Source of the DNA: Hydnum rufescens UP504
Taxonomy: Eukaryota > Basidiomycota > Agaricomycetes > Cantharellales > Hydnaceae
DNA: 23,548 nucleotides
Reading direction: 5' to 3'
Assembly (NCBI GenBank): GCA_014904985.1
Contig: MU129191.1
Location: 19,522-43,069 of the forward strand
Positions within the stretch are counted from its first letter, which is position 1, and each line of letters begins with the position of its first letter. This document shows positions 1-8,065 of this stretch, piece after piece. Below the pieces are notes generated by a model, which made no database searches, had not been told where the DNA came from, and saw only the letters and a list, made by a program, of their open reading frames with translations. Both the position numbers and the translations under genes were made by a program.

Positions 1-380
1 TCAATTATGATACACACTATATCCAAAAAAATGGAATGAATTGGGATGTGTGGAAGTGGCTGAAGTTGAGGGGGAGGGGAGGAAAATCAAAATGAATTAC
101 ACAAGATGTAGAGCAGGGATGGATCTGATATTAAGCCACTAGTGCATATGTATATGGGAAGCTCATATGCCAAAATTCAGCCTAACCAGATCCCATTTAA
201 GCATTGCTCCACATCATCCCCCCCTAACTCACAATTTCCTCCCCAGGGCCTTCCATCCATGCCATTACCCTGAAAATTTACAGTTGGCTCATCCAAACAC
301 ATTTATAACATCCTCAAAATTTCAGATTTCTTACTGCAATGTGAGACCTTGCAGAATATTTTCAGTGCCACTGTAATACA
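1..380. other. Left flank without recognisable gene
   Basis: Moderately AT-rich sequence. The open frames here are short and resemble no family I know. No splice-site series, RNA gene or repeat boundary is evident before the foldback sequence that begins near 381. Confidence 0.5.
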
Positions 381-1004
381 CCCTCCCAGTGAGGGCACTT
401 GCAGAGCTCCAATGACTCTGATTTTTTGTAAGCCACACCTGGTCACCATTTGAGGCTCAGGTGGAAAATTTCAGCCCATTCTAAGCACTTCTGGCATTGG
501 TCACAAATGACCCAGATCTTCCCCTCCCCCTGCTTCACTTAGTGATCCAATTTGCATGGACTCTGTGGCCATTTGTAGTAGTAGTGGGTGACACCCCATG
601 ATTCCAATTTGAAGACATTCCATGCAATATTCATTGAGTTATTCAAAAACATTCCAGATCAATTCAATTTGAGGTCAGAGTACGGTATTTAGTGAAATAC
701 CATACTTCTGACCTCAAATTGAATGATCTGGATGTTTCTTGAATAACTCAATGAATATTGCATGGAATGTCTTCAATTGAATCACGGGGTGGTCACCACC
801 TACTTACACAAATGGCCACAGAGATCATGCAAATTGGAGTCCACTAAGTGAAGCAGGGGGAGGGAAGATCTGGGTCATGTGACCAATGCCAGAAGTGCTA
901 GATGGGCTGAAATTTTGCACGCTGAGCCTCAAATGGGACAGGTGTGGCTACAAAAAATCAGAGTCATTGAGCTCTGCAAGTGCCCTCCACTGGAGGGGGA
1001 ACAG
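381..1004. mobile_element. Foldback palindrome, about 620 bp (MITE-like)
   Basis: The two halves are inverted copies centred on about 692, at GGTATTT-AGTG-AAATACC. The left end reads CCCTCCCAGTGAGGGCAC and the right end GTGCCCTCCACTGGAGGG. Arms of about 310 bp differ by scattered substitutions and small indels, so this is an aged inverted repeat. No transposase frame is present. A target duplication is not clear; an ACA beside each end is too short to rely on. A non-autonomous foldback or MITE element is the best reading. Confidence 0.75.
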
Positions 1005-1265
1005 GCATCGGGAAAATTACAGGCAAGGTCCACAGCAGAAGAAACCGGAAGAGGGAGGAGAAATGAGAGCCCAACTAAAAGGAACAGGAGGAAGGCCGGG
1101 AGAAAGAGAAAGAGGGAGCAAGCGAAAGGACGAGGTACCGAAGCAAGACCCACAACAACGAACGAAGGGGAAAGCAGACGCCCGGCGCAAGATCTCAACC
1201 AGGGCTCTCTCCCGCACCACTGTAGTATTATTCTTACATACCCCTCTGGGGTGGTGTGTTTTGTT
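1005..1265. other. Purine-rich spacer, no gene
   Basis: The stretch from about 1015 to 1165 is strongly G+A-rich on the plus strand. Frames stay open in several registers because of this composition, and they look like low-complexity sequence (R, K, E, G) rather than a protein family. A weak B-stem-like inverted repeat lies around 1237-1260, so Element 1 may begin slightly further left than given. Confidence 0.4.
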
Positions 1266-1273
1266 TGTAATGA

Positions 1274-1299
1274 TTTATTTATTATTATTATTATTATTA
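1274..1299. repeat. ATT/TTA microsatellite at element end
   Basis: A run of TTA units leads into TACTATACATAT and a C-rich block. The same order (TTA run, TATACATATTA, C run) sits inside the ends of Elements 2 and 3, and a weaker version near 23380-23410 in Element 4, so it is part of the family's subterminal architecture. Confidence 0.7.
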
Positions 1300-1393
1300 C
1301 TATACATATCCTCCCCCTTATCATGCACCTGACTCCCAATTGGGAATCAGACTGTTGCCCAGCCTGTCTCTGGCATGATTTTCTGGAGGGGAC

Positions 1394-1498
1394 CTAGAAC
1401 AACAAATAATAATACATTAGTAAAAAGAAAACAAGGGGGCCAAAAGAGCAGCAGAAGCTGCTCTTTTGGCCCTTGTATGTCCTGTAATTAAAACTTAC
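1394..1498 (-). other. Intron-like module L8, Element 1
   Basis: 5' splice site GTAAGT (1498-1493), A stem at about 1432-1475 (GGCCAAAAGAGCAGC pairing with GCTGCTCTTTTGGCC), branch TACTAAT near 1416-1422, and TTCTAG ending at 1394; 105 nt. The B stem expected just upstream of the 5' site is not recognisable here. Confidence 0.65.
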
Positions 1499-1622
1499 CA
1501 GGTGCTTTGCCCGGGGTTGTGTCAGTTGCGGGTGTTTGAGGGCTGGGCCTCAGGTGCAGTTGTCAGGGGCTATGCCTCTGTATTTCATGCAGGGGCTTTT
1601 CACACAGGGAGGGAGAAGGCAC

Positions 1623-1729
1623 CTAGATCGGTAAATAATATGTTAATAAAAAAAAAAGGAGGCAGTGCCAAAAGAGCAGCTTCTGCTGCTCTTTTGGTGC
1701 TGTTGTACGTCCTGTAATTGATAACTTAC
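1623..1729 (-). other. Intron-like module L7, Element 1
   Basis: GTAAGT at 1729-1724, A stem about 1664-1702, branch ATTAAC, GATCTAG ending at 1623; 107 nt. The B stem of the preceding exon is at 1738-1767 and is almost perfectly self-complementary (ACCACACACCCGC with a GTGGGTGTGTGGT partner). Confidence 0.7.
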
Positions 1730-1870
1730 CAGGTATTACCACACACCCGCTGCAGTGGGTGTGTGGTACCATATTTAGTTTGGTGTTGTGCAGATCCAGA
1801 GTTCAGGCAGCTGCACACATTTGTATTCATCTCAAACCTCATTGGGTGGGGTATTGTGCAGTGGAGGTAC

Positions 1871-1980
1871 CTAGATAATAAGACATTAGTAAAGAAAAAA
1901 AAACCAAAGACAACGCCAAAAGAGCAGCTGGCGCTGCTCTTTTGGTGTCATCATACCATATGCCCATAATAAAAACATTT
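1871..1980 (-). other. Intron-like module L6, Element 1 (5' site lost)
   Basis: TTACTAATG branch and TATCTAG 3' site ending at 1871 are intact and the A stem lies at 1914-1948. At the place of the 5' site the minus strand reads AAATGT where sister modules have GTATGT, so this intron should not splice normally. B stem at 1989-2018. Confidence 0.6.
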
Positions 1981-2123
1981 CTAATATTGCCACACACCCG
2001 CTTTGGTGGGTGTGTGGCATCATTGTATTGTGGATAGTCAAGTGTTGAGGTCTTGCATGGCTGCGCACACTCCGGTATTTTGCCTGGGTGCATTCTTTGC
2101 ATGGGGGTTTCATGGGAGAAGGC

Positions 2124-2224
2124 CTGGAATAATCAGTATGTTAGTTTTAAAAAAATAACAGAAGCAACACCAAAAGAGCAGTTGGTGCTGCTCTTTTGGT
2201 GCCATACTGTACTCAAAAACTCAC
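2124..2224 (-). other. Intron-like module L5, Element 1
   Basis: GTGAGT at 2224-2219, A stem about 2169-2203 (CACCAAAAGAGCAG pairing with CTGCTCTTTTGGTG), branch AACTAAC, TTCCAG ending at 2124; 101 nt. B stem at 2233-2261, with one arm carrying GTGCATGG in place of GTGTGTGG. Confidence 0.7.
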
Positions 2225-2367
2225 CCAATATTGCCACACACCCGCCGAAGTGGGTGCATGGTTCGTTTGGGGCCCCGCAGCCTTGTGCTGTGTGTTCCCA
2301 TTACTGGGTTTTGTCTGGGGGGTGTTCTTGGCATGTCATGTTTTGGCCTCTGGTTTGGCAGGCGTGT

Positions 2368-2469
2368 TTAAAATAAAAGTTATGTTAGTATCAATGATTC
2401 AAAGCAGTGCAAAAGAGCAGCTTTTGCTGCTCTTTTTGTGCCACTGTATTTACAGTAATAAAAACATAC
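2368..2469 (-). other. Intron-like module L4, Element 1 (3' site lost)
   Basis: GTATGT at 2469-2464, A stem about 2404-2446, and a good TACTAAC branch near 2385. The 3' end reads TTTTAAAC, with no AG where other modules have YAG. B stem at 2478-2507. Confidence 0.6.
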
Positions 2470-2621
2470 CTTATATTACCACACACCTGCCGAAGTGGGT
2501 GTGTGGTTCCATCTGGCATTTCTGGCATCTTGCGTTGTGCATCCCTGTTCCCAGGTTTTGTCTGGTGGGTCAGGGGTTTTTGGTTCGTGGTTTGTGCGGG
2601 TTGTGGGTACAGATGGGCAAC

Positions 2622-2729
2622 CTACGATAATAAATCAGACATTAGTTGAGAGCCAAAATAAATAAAAAAGAAAAGCCATGCAAAAGGAGCAGCCTAGGCT
2701 GCTCCTTTTGCATGATGGTAAGTACTTAC
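2622..2729 (-). other. Intron-like module L3, Element 1
   Basis: GTAAGT at 2729-2724, A stem at 2677-2714, branch AACTAAT, CGTAG ending at 2622; 108 nt. The A stem differs from the consensus on both sides at once: GGAGCAGCC pairs with GGCTGCTCC, a compensatory change. B stem at 2736-2764. Confidence 0.7.
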
Positions 2730-2888
2730 CTTGAAACCAACACACCCTTCGGCGGGTGCATGGTTCCTGTGGCTCTCATGGTCTTCTGGTGTGGTTTTGG
2801 CAGGTTATGATTCAGGGGTGGTGTGCAGGTTGTTGTTTTGGGGAGGGGGGTTCGTTTGGCAGGGGTTTCTTGTGGTTGAGGCGATGGT

Positions 2889-2988
2889 CTAGAATAAGAG
2901 ATGATATATTATTTAAAATTGAAACCAGCCCAAAAAGAGCAGCATTGGCTGCTCTTTTTGGGCTATTAGAGGTGCATGATGGACTTAC
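2889..2988 (-). other. Intron-like module L2, Element 1
   Basis: GTAAGT at 2988-2983, A stem at 2927-2964 (AGCCCAAAAAGAGCAGC pairing with GCTGCTCTTTTTGGGCT), TTCTAG ending at 2889; 100 nt. A clear CTAAY branch is not visible. Its B stem (3506-3535) is now separated from the 5' site by the solo LTR at 3002-3503. Confidence 0.65.
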
Positions 2989-3001
2989 CTTACATAGAAC
3001 C

Positions 3002-3503
3002 TGTTAGTGGTGTCAAAGTCCCTTAAGCCACTTTGGTAGATGTATGGATCAAGGGGTTGGCTCCCTAGTAGCTAGAACCCTTTTATTCCCTTCTCTCTCA
3101 TTTTCTACCCTAAACCAGTGGGAAGCTTCTCCCACAGGGAGTTTGGTGCTGCCCCAGGAATTGCCACCTTACTTAGATAGTCTCTATTAGTTACATAAGC
3201 TGTAAGGGAAAAGCCATGGCAATGCCTGAGGCAATATATCTTTTCTACCATCACCATCTGTCCGTCTCGTGGAGCCGCGGACTTACAGATTACGCACTAT
3301 ACACTGTGCGACCCCCAGCCTAATGGCTAAACCTTCCTATTTTGCCTTATGGGTATAGAGACATTAACCCTCCAGGAGCTACTGGCTGCCAGGCAAGACG
3401 GAAGGGTCTTAGTCCCTCTAACTGGCCTAATCCATTAGAGCCAGAGCCTCCTCCATCTCCTGGCTCCACCCCATTCCTTAGTTCAGATACGACAGAACTA
3501 ACA
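3002..3503. mobile_element. Solo LTR, 502 bp, inserted in Element 1
   Basis: The insert begins TGTTAGTGGTGTC and ends CAGAACTAACA, so it has the TG...CA termini and short inverted ends (TGTTAGT / ACTAACA) of a retrotransposon LTR. It is flanked by a perfect 5-bp direct repeat, GAACC, at 2997-3001 and 3504-3508. Removing the insert and one repeat restores the normal order of 5' splice site, 8-12 nt gap and B stem seen in sister modules. No internal retroelement sequence remains, so the likely origin is LTR-LTR recombination after insertion. Orientation and superfamily cannot be told. Confidence 0.85.
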
Positions 3504-3687
3504 GAACCACACACCCACTGCAGCAGGTGTGTGGTTTGCATGGTCACTCAGTGGGCACATTCTCACTTGTCGTGGTGTCATTTGGTGTCTTTTTGTTTGT
3601 TGCATATTCGGTTGGCACATTGTTGTTTGGACCTGACCATTTGGTCCTTGTTGTTGGCCGGTTTTCTTTTGAGCACCAGGCCATGAT

Positions 3688-3796
3688 CTAAGATAATAAA
3701 AGAATAACATTAGTAATGATATTCAAAGCCATGCAAAAGAGCAGCTTTTGCTGCTCTTTTTGCGCCTGTGTATCTGCTTCAATCAAAAAAACTCAC
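3688..3796 (-). other. Intron-like module L1, Element 1 (nearest core)
   Basis: GTGAGT at 3796-3791, with an overlapping GTAAGT just upstream (3800-3795) as an alternative donor. A stem about 3731-3766, branch TACTAAT, TCTTAG ending at 3688; 109 nt. B stem at 3804-3833. Confidence 0.65.
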
Positions 3797-3892
3797 TTAC
3801 ATGACCACACACCTGCTGCTGCAGGTGTGTGGTTGTTGGCTTGCCTCTCTTGGTTGTCTGTTCAGTGTGTGGCTGCGTAGTTGCGGAGAGCA

Positions 3893-4238
3893 CAACTCAA
3901 TGCTGGCAAATGCCGGCACTCAAAAAGTGCCAAGTCCTGTGGCCACAAGCACAATATAAATTAATAGCAGCATCTAGACATGTTCTAAATACTAAATAAT
4001 AATATTTATCCAAAAATGCGAAAGAAGATGACAATAATAAGTCTGGGCTCAATAAGGCACAATAGGCCTATCATGCCTTATTGAGCCCTAACTTATTATC
4101 ATCATCATCTTTTGCATTTTGGATAAATATTTATTATTTAGTATTTAGAACATGTGTAGATGCTTGCTATTAATTTATATTGTGCTTGTGGCCACAGGAC
4201 TTGGGTGCTTTTTGAGTGTCAGCATTTGCCAGTGTTGA
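3893..4238. repeat. Core palindrome of Element 1
   Basis: Inverted repeat centred at AGGCCT (4063-4068) with arms of roughly 170 bp. Matching blocks include TTAATTTATATTGTGCTTG and its complement and the CTCAATAAGGCA block. Arms differ by substitutions and small indels. It separates minus-strand modules on the left from plus-strand modules on the right and is the presumed origin of divergent transcription. Confidence 0.75.
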
Positions 4239-4363
4239 GTTGCATTCTCTTCACAACCACAACAACCACCCACCACAACCACCCAGAAAAGGAAGCAGGG
4301 AAACACCCAAAAAGGGAAGCAGATGACCATGCACCTGCTGCTGTGGGTGTGTGGTCATATAAG
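4160..4363 (+). other. First exon-like segment, right arm of Element 1
   Basis: From an ATG at 4160 a frame stays open for 68 codons to the donor position at 4363, beginning MLAINLYCACGHRTWVLFEC and then becoming Thr/His/Pro-rich. The matching segment of Element 2 (8836) begins MLGTIVYCACSASAWALLEY. The 81 nt compared align without gaps. If the next intron were removed, the frame would stop 32 codons into the next exon. The left arm has a 1-nt indel just after the ATG that changes frame. A conserved RNA leader is as good a reading as a short peptide. B stem at 4326-4355. Confidence 0.35.
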
Positions 4364-4483
4364 ATGAGTTTCTTTTTTTATCATAGTAGCTACAATAGCG
4401 CAAAAGAGCTGCTGTTGCTGCTCTTTTTGCACTCCTTTAGATTTTTTTACTAACATATCTTTTATTGTCTTTTATTATTCTAG
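4364..4483 (+). other. Intron-like module R1, Element 1 (AT donor)
   Basis: The donor reads AAG|ATGAGT, so the essential GT is AT. Branch TACTAAC and ATTCTAG ending at 4483 are intact. A stem about 4398-4432, where the inner stem is spoiled (GAGCTGC opposite GCTGCTC). About 120 nt. Confidence 0.6.
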
Positions 4484-4695
4484 ATCACAGCCTGGTCAAG
4501 GCATGGCAGGCCTTGTCAAACGATGCTGGCCCAAACAGAAATGCGAGAAAAAGAATGCAGCACACAAGAACATGACACATGAGACACGACACACGAGAAT
4601 GCAATGCATGAGAACGCGCCCAATGCACCAGACATGCCCAATGAGTGAACCAGAGACCACACACCTGCTGCAGCAGGTGTGTGGTACTATATAAG

Positions 4696-4793
4696 GTGAG
4701 TCCTCCCCCAAATCGATACAGCACACAAAAAGAGCAGCAAAAGCTGCTCTTTTTGTGCTGATTTAATTTGTAACTACATATCTGTTTTTCTAG
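4696..4793 (+). other. Intron-like module R2, Element 1
   Basis: AAG|GTGAGT, A stem at 4719-4760 (CAGCAC...GTGCTG outer pairs), TAACTA branch, TTTCTAG; 98 nt. B stem at 4656-4685 is a nearly perfect 30-nt palindrome (ACCACACACCTGCTG / CAGCAGGTGTGTGGT), ten bases from the donor. Confidence 0.75.
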
Positions 4794-5036
4794 GTGATCT
4801 GCTTGACCACCAATGAAGAAAAGAATGAACGGAACAGACACCTGCCAAATGAACCCAAGCCCCCCAAAATGACAGCCCACCACATGAACACACGCCAGAT
4901 GGCAACCCATGTACCAAAGACCACATGCCAATGAAACCCGCGCAGGTGAGACCAGATGATGGCACAAAACAATGCAGAGCCAACGAGTGGCCCCAGGAAC
5001 CACACACCCACTGTGGTGGGTGTGTGGTACCACAAG

Positions 5037-5136
5037 ATAAGTTTTTTATTTTGTATTTTTTTGTGGTGCAAGAAGAGCAGCATAAGCTGCTCTTCTTGCA
5101 ATCTTTAATGTTTAACTAACATGTTTATTCTTCTAG
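5037..5136 (+). other. Intron-like module R3, Element 1 (AT donor)
   Basis: Donor AAG|ATAAGT, again AT for GT. A stem at 5067-5100 is TGCAAGAAGAGCAGC with GCTGCTCTTCTTGCA, a paired A-to-G/T-to-C change from the consensus. AACTAAC branch and CTTCTAG are intact. 100 nt. B stem at 4999-5028. Confidence 0.65.
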
Positions 5137-5388
5137 CTTTTGGACTCGCACCCACATGAACCCCACCCCAAACCTGCCGAGTGAAACCCCACAACCACGA
5201 CCCTGCCAAATGAAGACCCAGTGAGCAAAACCCGCCCAAAGACATGCCAAATGACCCACCCCCCCTTCCTATACAACACAACAAAGAAAACTGTGAAAAC
5301 ACGACCAGTGCGACCACGACAGAGGACAACATGTGCAGCAAACGGCAGCACAAACCACACCTGCTACAGCGGGTGTGGCCTATATATG

Positions 5389-5494
5389 GTGAGTCCCGCC
5401 CCCAGCAGTGTATAGCCATGCAAAAAGAGCAGTGTAAGCTGCTCTTTTTGTGCTGCCTTTACTTCTTTACTGACCAACTTTTTTTTTCTATTAG
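5389..5494 (+). other. Intron-like module R4, Element 1
   Basis: ATG|GTGAGT, A stem about 5417-5454 with one mismatch (GAGCAGT opposite GCTGCTC), weak branch GACCAAC, long T run, ATTAG; 106 nt. B stem at 5355-5378 is shortened. Confidence 0.65.
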
Positions 5495-5621
5495 GTCTTC
5501 ACCTTTCACGTGAGCAAATACCAATGTGAAAACCCCCATGACCCCGCATATCGAAACCCAGCTGACCATACACGGGGAATATAAAGTACCACACCCACCG
5601 CCATGGGTGTGGTACTACAAG

Positions 5622-5719
5622 GTGAGTTTTTTTCATTAATCCTGCAGTGCAAGAAGAGCAGCATAAGCTGCTCTTCTTGCAAAGCTTTATTGTCTAACAT
5701 GTTTTTTTTTTTTTCCTAG
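5622..5719 (+). other. Intron-like module R5, Element 1
   Basis: AAG|GTGAGT, A stem at 5648-5681 with the same GAAGAGC/GCTCTTC variant as R3, TCTAAC branch, 12-nt T run, CCTAG; 98 nt. B stem at 5588-5613. Confidence 0.7.
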
Positions 5720-5892
5720 ATCTTGGACTCAAATCCACATGAACCCCTGACCCCAAACCCACCAAATGAACACCTGGTGAATGAAGATCTGGCGAGCCGA
5801 GCCTTGTGACCCACCCCATGACCCCAAACCCGCTGAGCTGAACCCCGCGACCCCAAACCTGGGGAACCAAGCCAAACCCCCCCCACATGAAG

Positions 5893-5956
5893 GTGAGGTT
5901 TTTTCTTTGGCTGTGATTGTGCAAGAAGAGCAGCCTCTGGCTGTTCTTCTTGGGCA
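5893..5956 (+). other. Truncated intron-like module R6, Element 1
   Basis: AAG|GTGAGG donor and an eroded A stem (about 5919-5956) are present, but no branch site or YAG follows; the sequence passes directly into an unrelated inverted repeat. No B stem precedes it. This marks the broken right end of Element 1. Confidence 0.55.
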
Positions 5957-6150
5957 CATGGGTGAGCCCCACTGGTATGGTTGCCACGGTCAGGTTTTGG
6001 TCAGGTTTTGCCCAATTTGGGCAAAACCTAAACCTGACCAGGTTCCAAAATCACCCATGAGGGCAAAACCTGAACCTGACCTGAGGTTTGGTCTCATTCA
6101 GGTCAGGTTCAGGTTTAAACCTGAAACCTGAGGTATGAGGGAAGCCAACA
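5957..6150. repeat. Compound inverted repeat with AGGTTT-type motif
   Basis: The motif CAGGTTTAGGTTTTGCCC recurs in both orientations. One hairpin (about 5991-6041) has GGTCAGGTTTTGCCCAA opposite TTGGGCAAAACC, and CATGGGTGA at about 5958 is matched by TCACCCATG at about 6051. A second set of copies fills 6060-6133. It may be a small TIR element or a simple-repeat-derived MITE that replaced the end of Element 1. Confidence 0.55.
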
Positions 6151-6341
6151 TTTTCAGGGGGTATTACAGAATATCTACACCCTCTGCTCAAGCCTCTGCC
6201 TCTGCCACTCCCTTTACATCCTGCTTTAGATCCACATATCCTTCCTAGCCCCCTTTCACTTCAATTTACTGCTCACACATCTTCTGGAGATGGTATTTAG
6301 TCACTACATTCTGTCATGTGACTTGTGACCTGCACCAATTA
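6151..6341. other. Spacer, nothing recognised
   Basis: About 190 bp between the AGGTTT-type repeat and the end of Element 2. Pyrimidine-rich on the plus strand, with no repeat, gene or RNA signal that I can see. Confidence 0.4.
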
Positions 6342-6600
6342 CAGGCTGGTCAGTCACATAGGGGACCTAATTTAGGTACCACTTTCGGGCAGAAAATGGT
6401 ACCTAATAGGTCCCCCAAACCTTACGGCTGAAATCAGGCTATTCCAATTCAGTTTTTGGGCCATCTGTCGGCCAATCCATGGCTGTGCTAGATTATATAC
6501 TTATTTATTATTATTTGTTTACTATTTATTATTATTATTATTACTACTATTATTATATACATATTACACTATATACATATTATCCCCCCCGGGGTCTGCC
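6342..6600 (+). repeat. Terminal repeat of Element 2 with subterminal TTA run
   Basis: Begins CAGGCTGGTCAGTCACATAG. Inside is the stem TTAGGTACCA...TGGTACCTAA with a loop containing CTTTCGGGCAGAAAA, followed by a GGCC-containing block, a TTA/ATT microsatellite (about 6500-6560) and a C run. The same order occurs at 10922 and, inverted, at 15583, and a diverged version at 23149, so it is the terminal signature of the family. Confidence 0.75.
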
Positions 6601-6819
6601 ACCACAGGGGGGGATGGTTGATGCGGGTCACGCACCTGCATATACCCACCACACCCGCTGCAGCGGGTGGGGTTCACACACCCCGATTGGGGGCCGGCTC
6701 CATTTGGGCGCTCCCTCAAGGGGGCCGGTTTTCATTCGCAGGCTCGTTCGTGGTTATCGTCGGCGATGTCGTTTGGCGGATTTGTATTCGGGAGTTCGCC
6801 CTGGGTTCTGGCCTAGGAT

Positions 6820-6929
6820 CTAAAGAAATAATTAAGGAAACATTAGTTGAATATTAATGCAGCACAAAAAGAGCAGCTTATGCTGCTCTTTTTGCGCCAC
6901 AAGAAGAAATTTATAAAAATAAAACATAC
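6820..6929 (-). other. Intron-like module L5, Element 2 (outermost)
   Basis: GAG|GTATGT donor (6929-6924), A stem at 6862-6896, AACTAATG branch, TCTTTAG; 110 nt. The last exon beyond it (minus strand, below 6820) contains a further B stem at about 6647-6672. Upstream B stem at 6936-6967. Confidence 0.75.
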
Positions 6930-7074
6930 CTCCTAGTACCCCACACCCGCTGCGGCGGTGTGGGGTACTGAGCCCGTGTACATACGGCGGTTCCTACGGA
7001 TGTCCGTCGTTTGGGCGTCGATACGGGGGGCACGGGGGTTTTGCGTCGGTATTCGTTTGCGGGGGCATTGAGAC

Positions 7075-7182
7075 CTGCGAGATAAAGTTTTTAAATTAGT
7101 TAGAATCAAAAACCACGCAAAAAGAGCAGCTTTCGCTGCTCTTTTTGCGTGGCTGTAGGTACTGAGGAGGGCGGGGACTTAC
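7075..7182 (-). other. Intron-like module L4, Element 2
   Basis: CAG|GTAAGT donor (7182-7177), A stem at 7113-7152 with CCACGC/GCGTGG outer pairs, TAACTAAT branch, CTCGCAG; 108 nt. The following exon is 145 nt. B stem at about 7193-7222. Confidence 0.78.
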
Positions 7183-7408
7183 CTGATATAGAACCACACA
7201 CCCGCCGGGGCGGGTGTGTGATTCCGTGCCCTCGTTTGGTGCGTTGCCGTGGGCTTTGGTGCGGTCGCGTCGTTGGCCCATTGCTGTGTCGCGTTGGTGT
7301 ATCGTGTTGCCGTGTATCGTGTTGCCGCGTCGCGTTGCCATGTGGCACGTCGCTGTTTGGGCTCTCGTCATTTCGTGGGTTATCGTCCTGCGTTGGAGGG
7401 GCCGCAAT

Positions 7409-7516
7409 CTAGAATAATGCACATCAGTAAAAAAAAAATTCCAAAGCAGCGCAAAAAGAGCAGCTTACGCTGCTCTTTTTGCGCCACAAGAATAAAAAAA
7501 CGAAAAGAAATCTTAC
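7409..7516 (-). other. Intron-like module L3, Element 2
   Basis: GTAAGA donor (7516-7511), A stem at 7449-7484 with GCGC/GCGC outer pairs, TACTGATG branch, TTCTAG; 108 nt. B stem at 7523-7556 is a long one (GTACCCCACACCCGC with GCGGGTGTGGGGTAC). Confidence 0.75.
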
Positions 7517-7674
7517 TTTGTAGTACCCCACACCCGCTGGAGCGGGTGTGGGGTACTGGAGCCGTACTCCAGCTCGCATGTGCGGCGGTTTGTACGGGTC
7601 CCCTCGTTCGGGTGTCGACGGGCGGGGTTATGGGGGTTCTTGCGTAGGTATTCGTTCGCGCGGGAAGTGGTGAC

Positions 7675-7779
7675 CTGGAATATAAGATTATACGTTAGTT
7701 AAGAGTTAAAGACCACGCAAAAAGAGCAGCTTTCGCTGCTCTTTTTGCATGCCTGTAGTTACTGGGGGGGGGGACTCAC
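7675..7779 (-). other. Intron-like module L2, Element 2
   Basis: AAT|GTGAGT donor (7779-7774), A stem about 7713-7751, AACTAACG branch, TTCCAG; 105 nt. B stem at 7790-7819. The following exon is 158 nt. Confidence 0.77.
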
Positions 7780-8065
7780 ATTATATAGTACCACACACCC
7801 GCCGTGGCGGGTGTGTGGTTCCTGGGGGCCTCATTTGGCGCGGTCGCGTGCTTGTTTGGCGCGTTGCCGTAGGTCGGGTTGCCGTGTGTCGCATTACCGT
7901 GTGTCGCGTCTTCGTTTGGCGCGTTGCCGTTTGGCGCGATTGCCGTGTCGCGCTGTCGTGCGTCGCGTTTCTGTGTCGCGTTGCCGGATGTCGCGTTGCT
8001 GCGTCGTGTTTCCGTACGTCCCATGGCTGTTTGGGCTCTCATCATGCGTTGGACGAGGCCTCAAC
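7780..8065 (-). other. Exon-like segment 2, left arm of Element 2, with short internal repeats
   Basis: This 286-nt segment between two intron-like modules has very few T residues on its sense strand outside the B stem. It consists largely of short quasi-repeats built from CGACACACGGCAACGCG and CGCCAAACGGCAACG. Joined to exon 1 in phase, the frame runs about 52 codons, rich in Arg and Thr, and then meets a TAA. No protein domain is recognisable. I take it as exon-like non-coding sequence. Confidence 0.45.

Larger units (their letters stand above)
1266..5956. mobile_element. Element 1: inverted-repeat array of intron/hairpin modules
   Basis: A left arm with eight modules on the minus strand and a right arm with six on the plus strand face away from a palindromic core at about 4066. 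Each module, read in its own direction, is a T-poor exon-like segment ending in a B stem, a 5' splice site, an A stem, a CTAAY branch site, a pyrimidine run and YAG. A-stem centres are 230-350 nt apart. The left end carries an ATT-type microsatellite followed by a C run, as in Elements 2 to 4. The right end is truncated near 5956. No transposase is encoded. Several splice sites are mutated, so this looks like the oldest copy in the window. Mobility is inferred from multiple dispersed copies. Confidence 0.7.

Noticed and set aside
879..1397. 172-codon frame over the purine-rich region
   Set aside because: It overlaps another open frame and an antisense frame, is low-complexity, begins inside the foldback palindrome and runs into the ATT microsatellite.
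1432..5956. CRISPR-like array because of regularly spaced palindromic repeats
   Set aside because: Repeats are two different stems alternating at 230-350 nt spacing, with splice signals between them. Spacers are far too long, there are no cas genes, and the other content is eukaryotic.
6862..7152. Hairpin plus T-run read as bacterial intrinsic terminators
   Set aside because: The T runs are part of the stem itself, the units occur in eukaryotic repeat DNA, and each stem lies inside an intron-like frame with a branch site and YAG.
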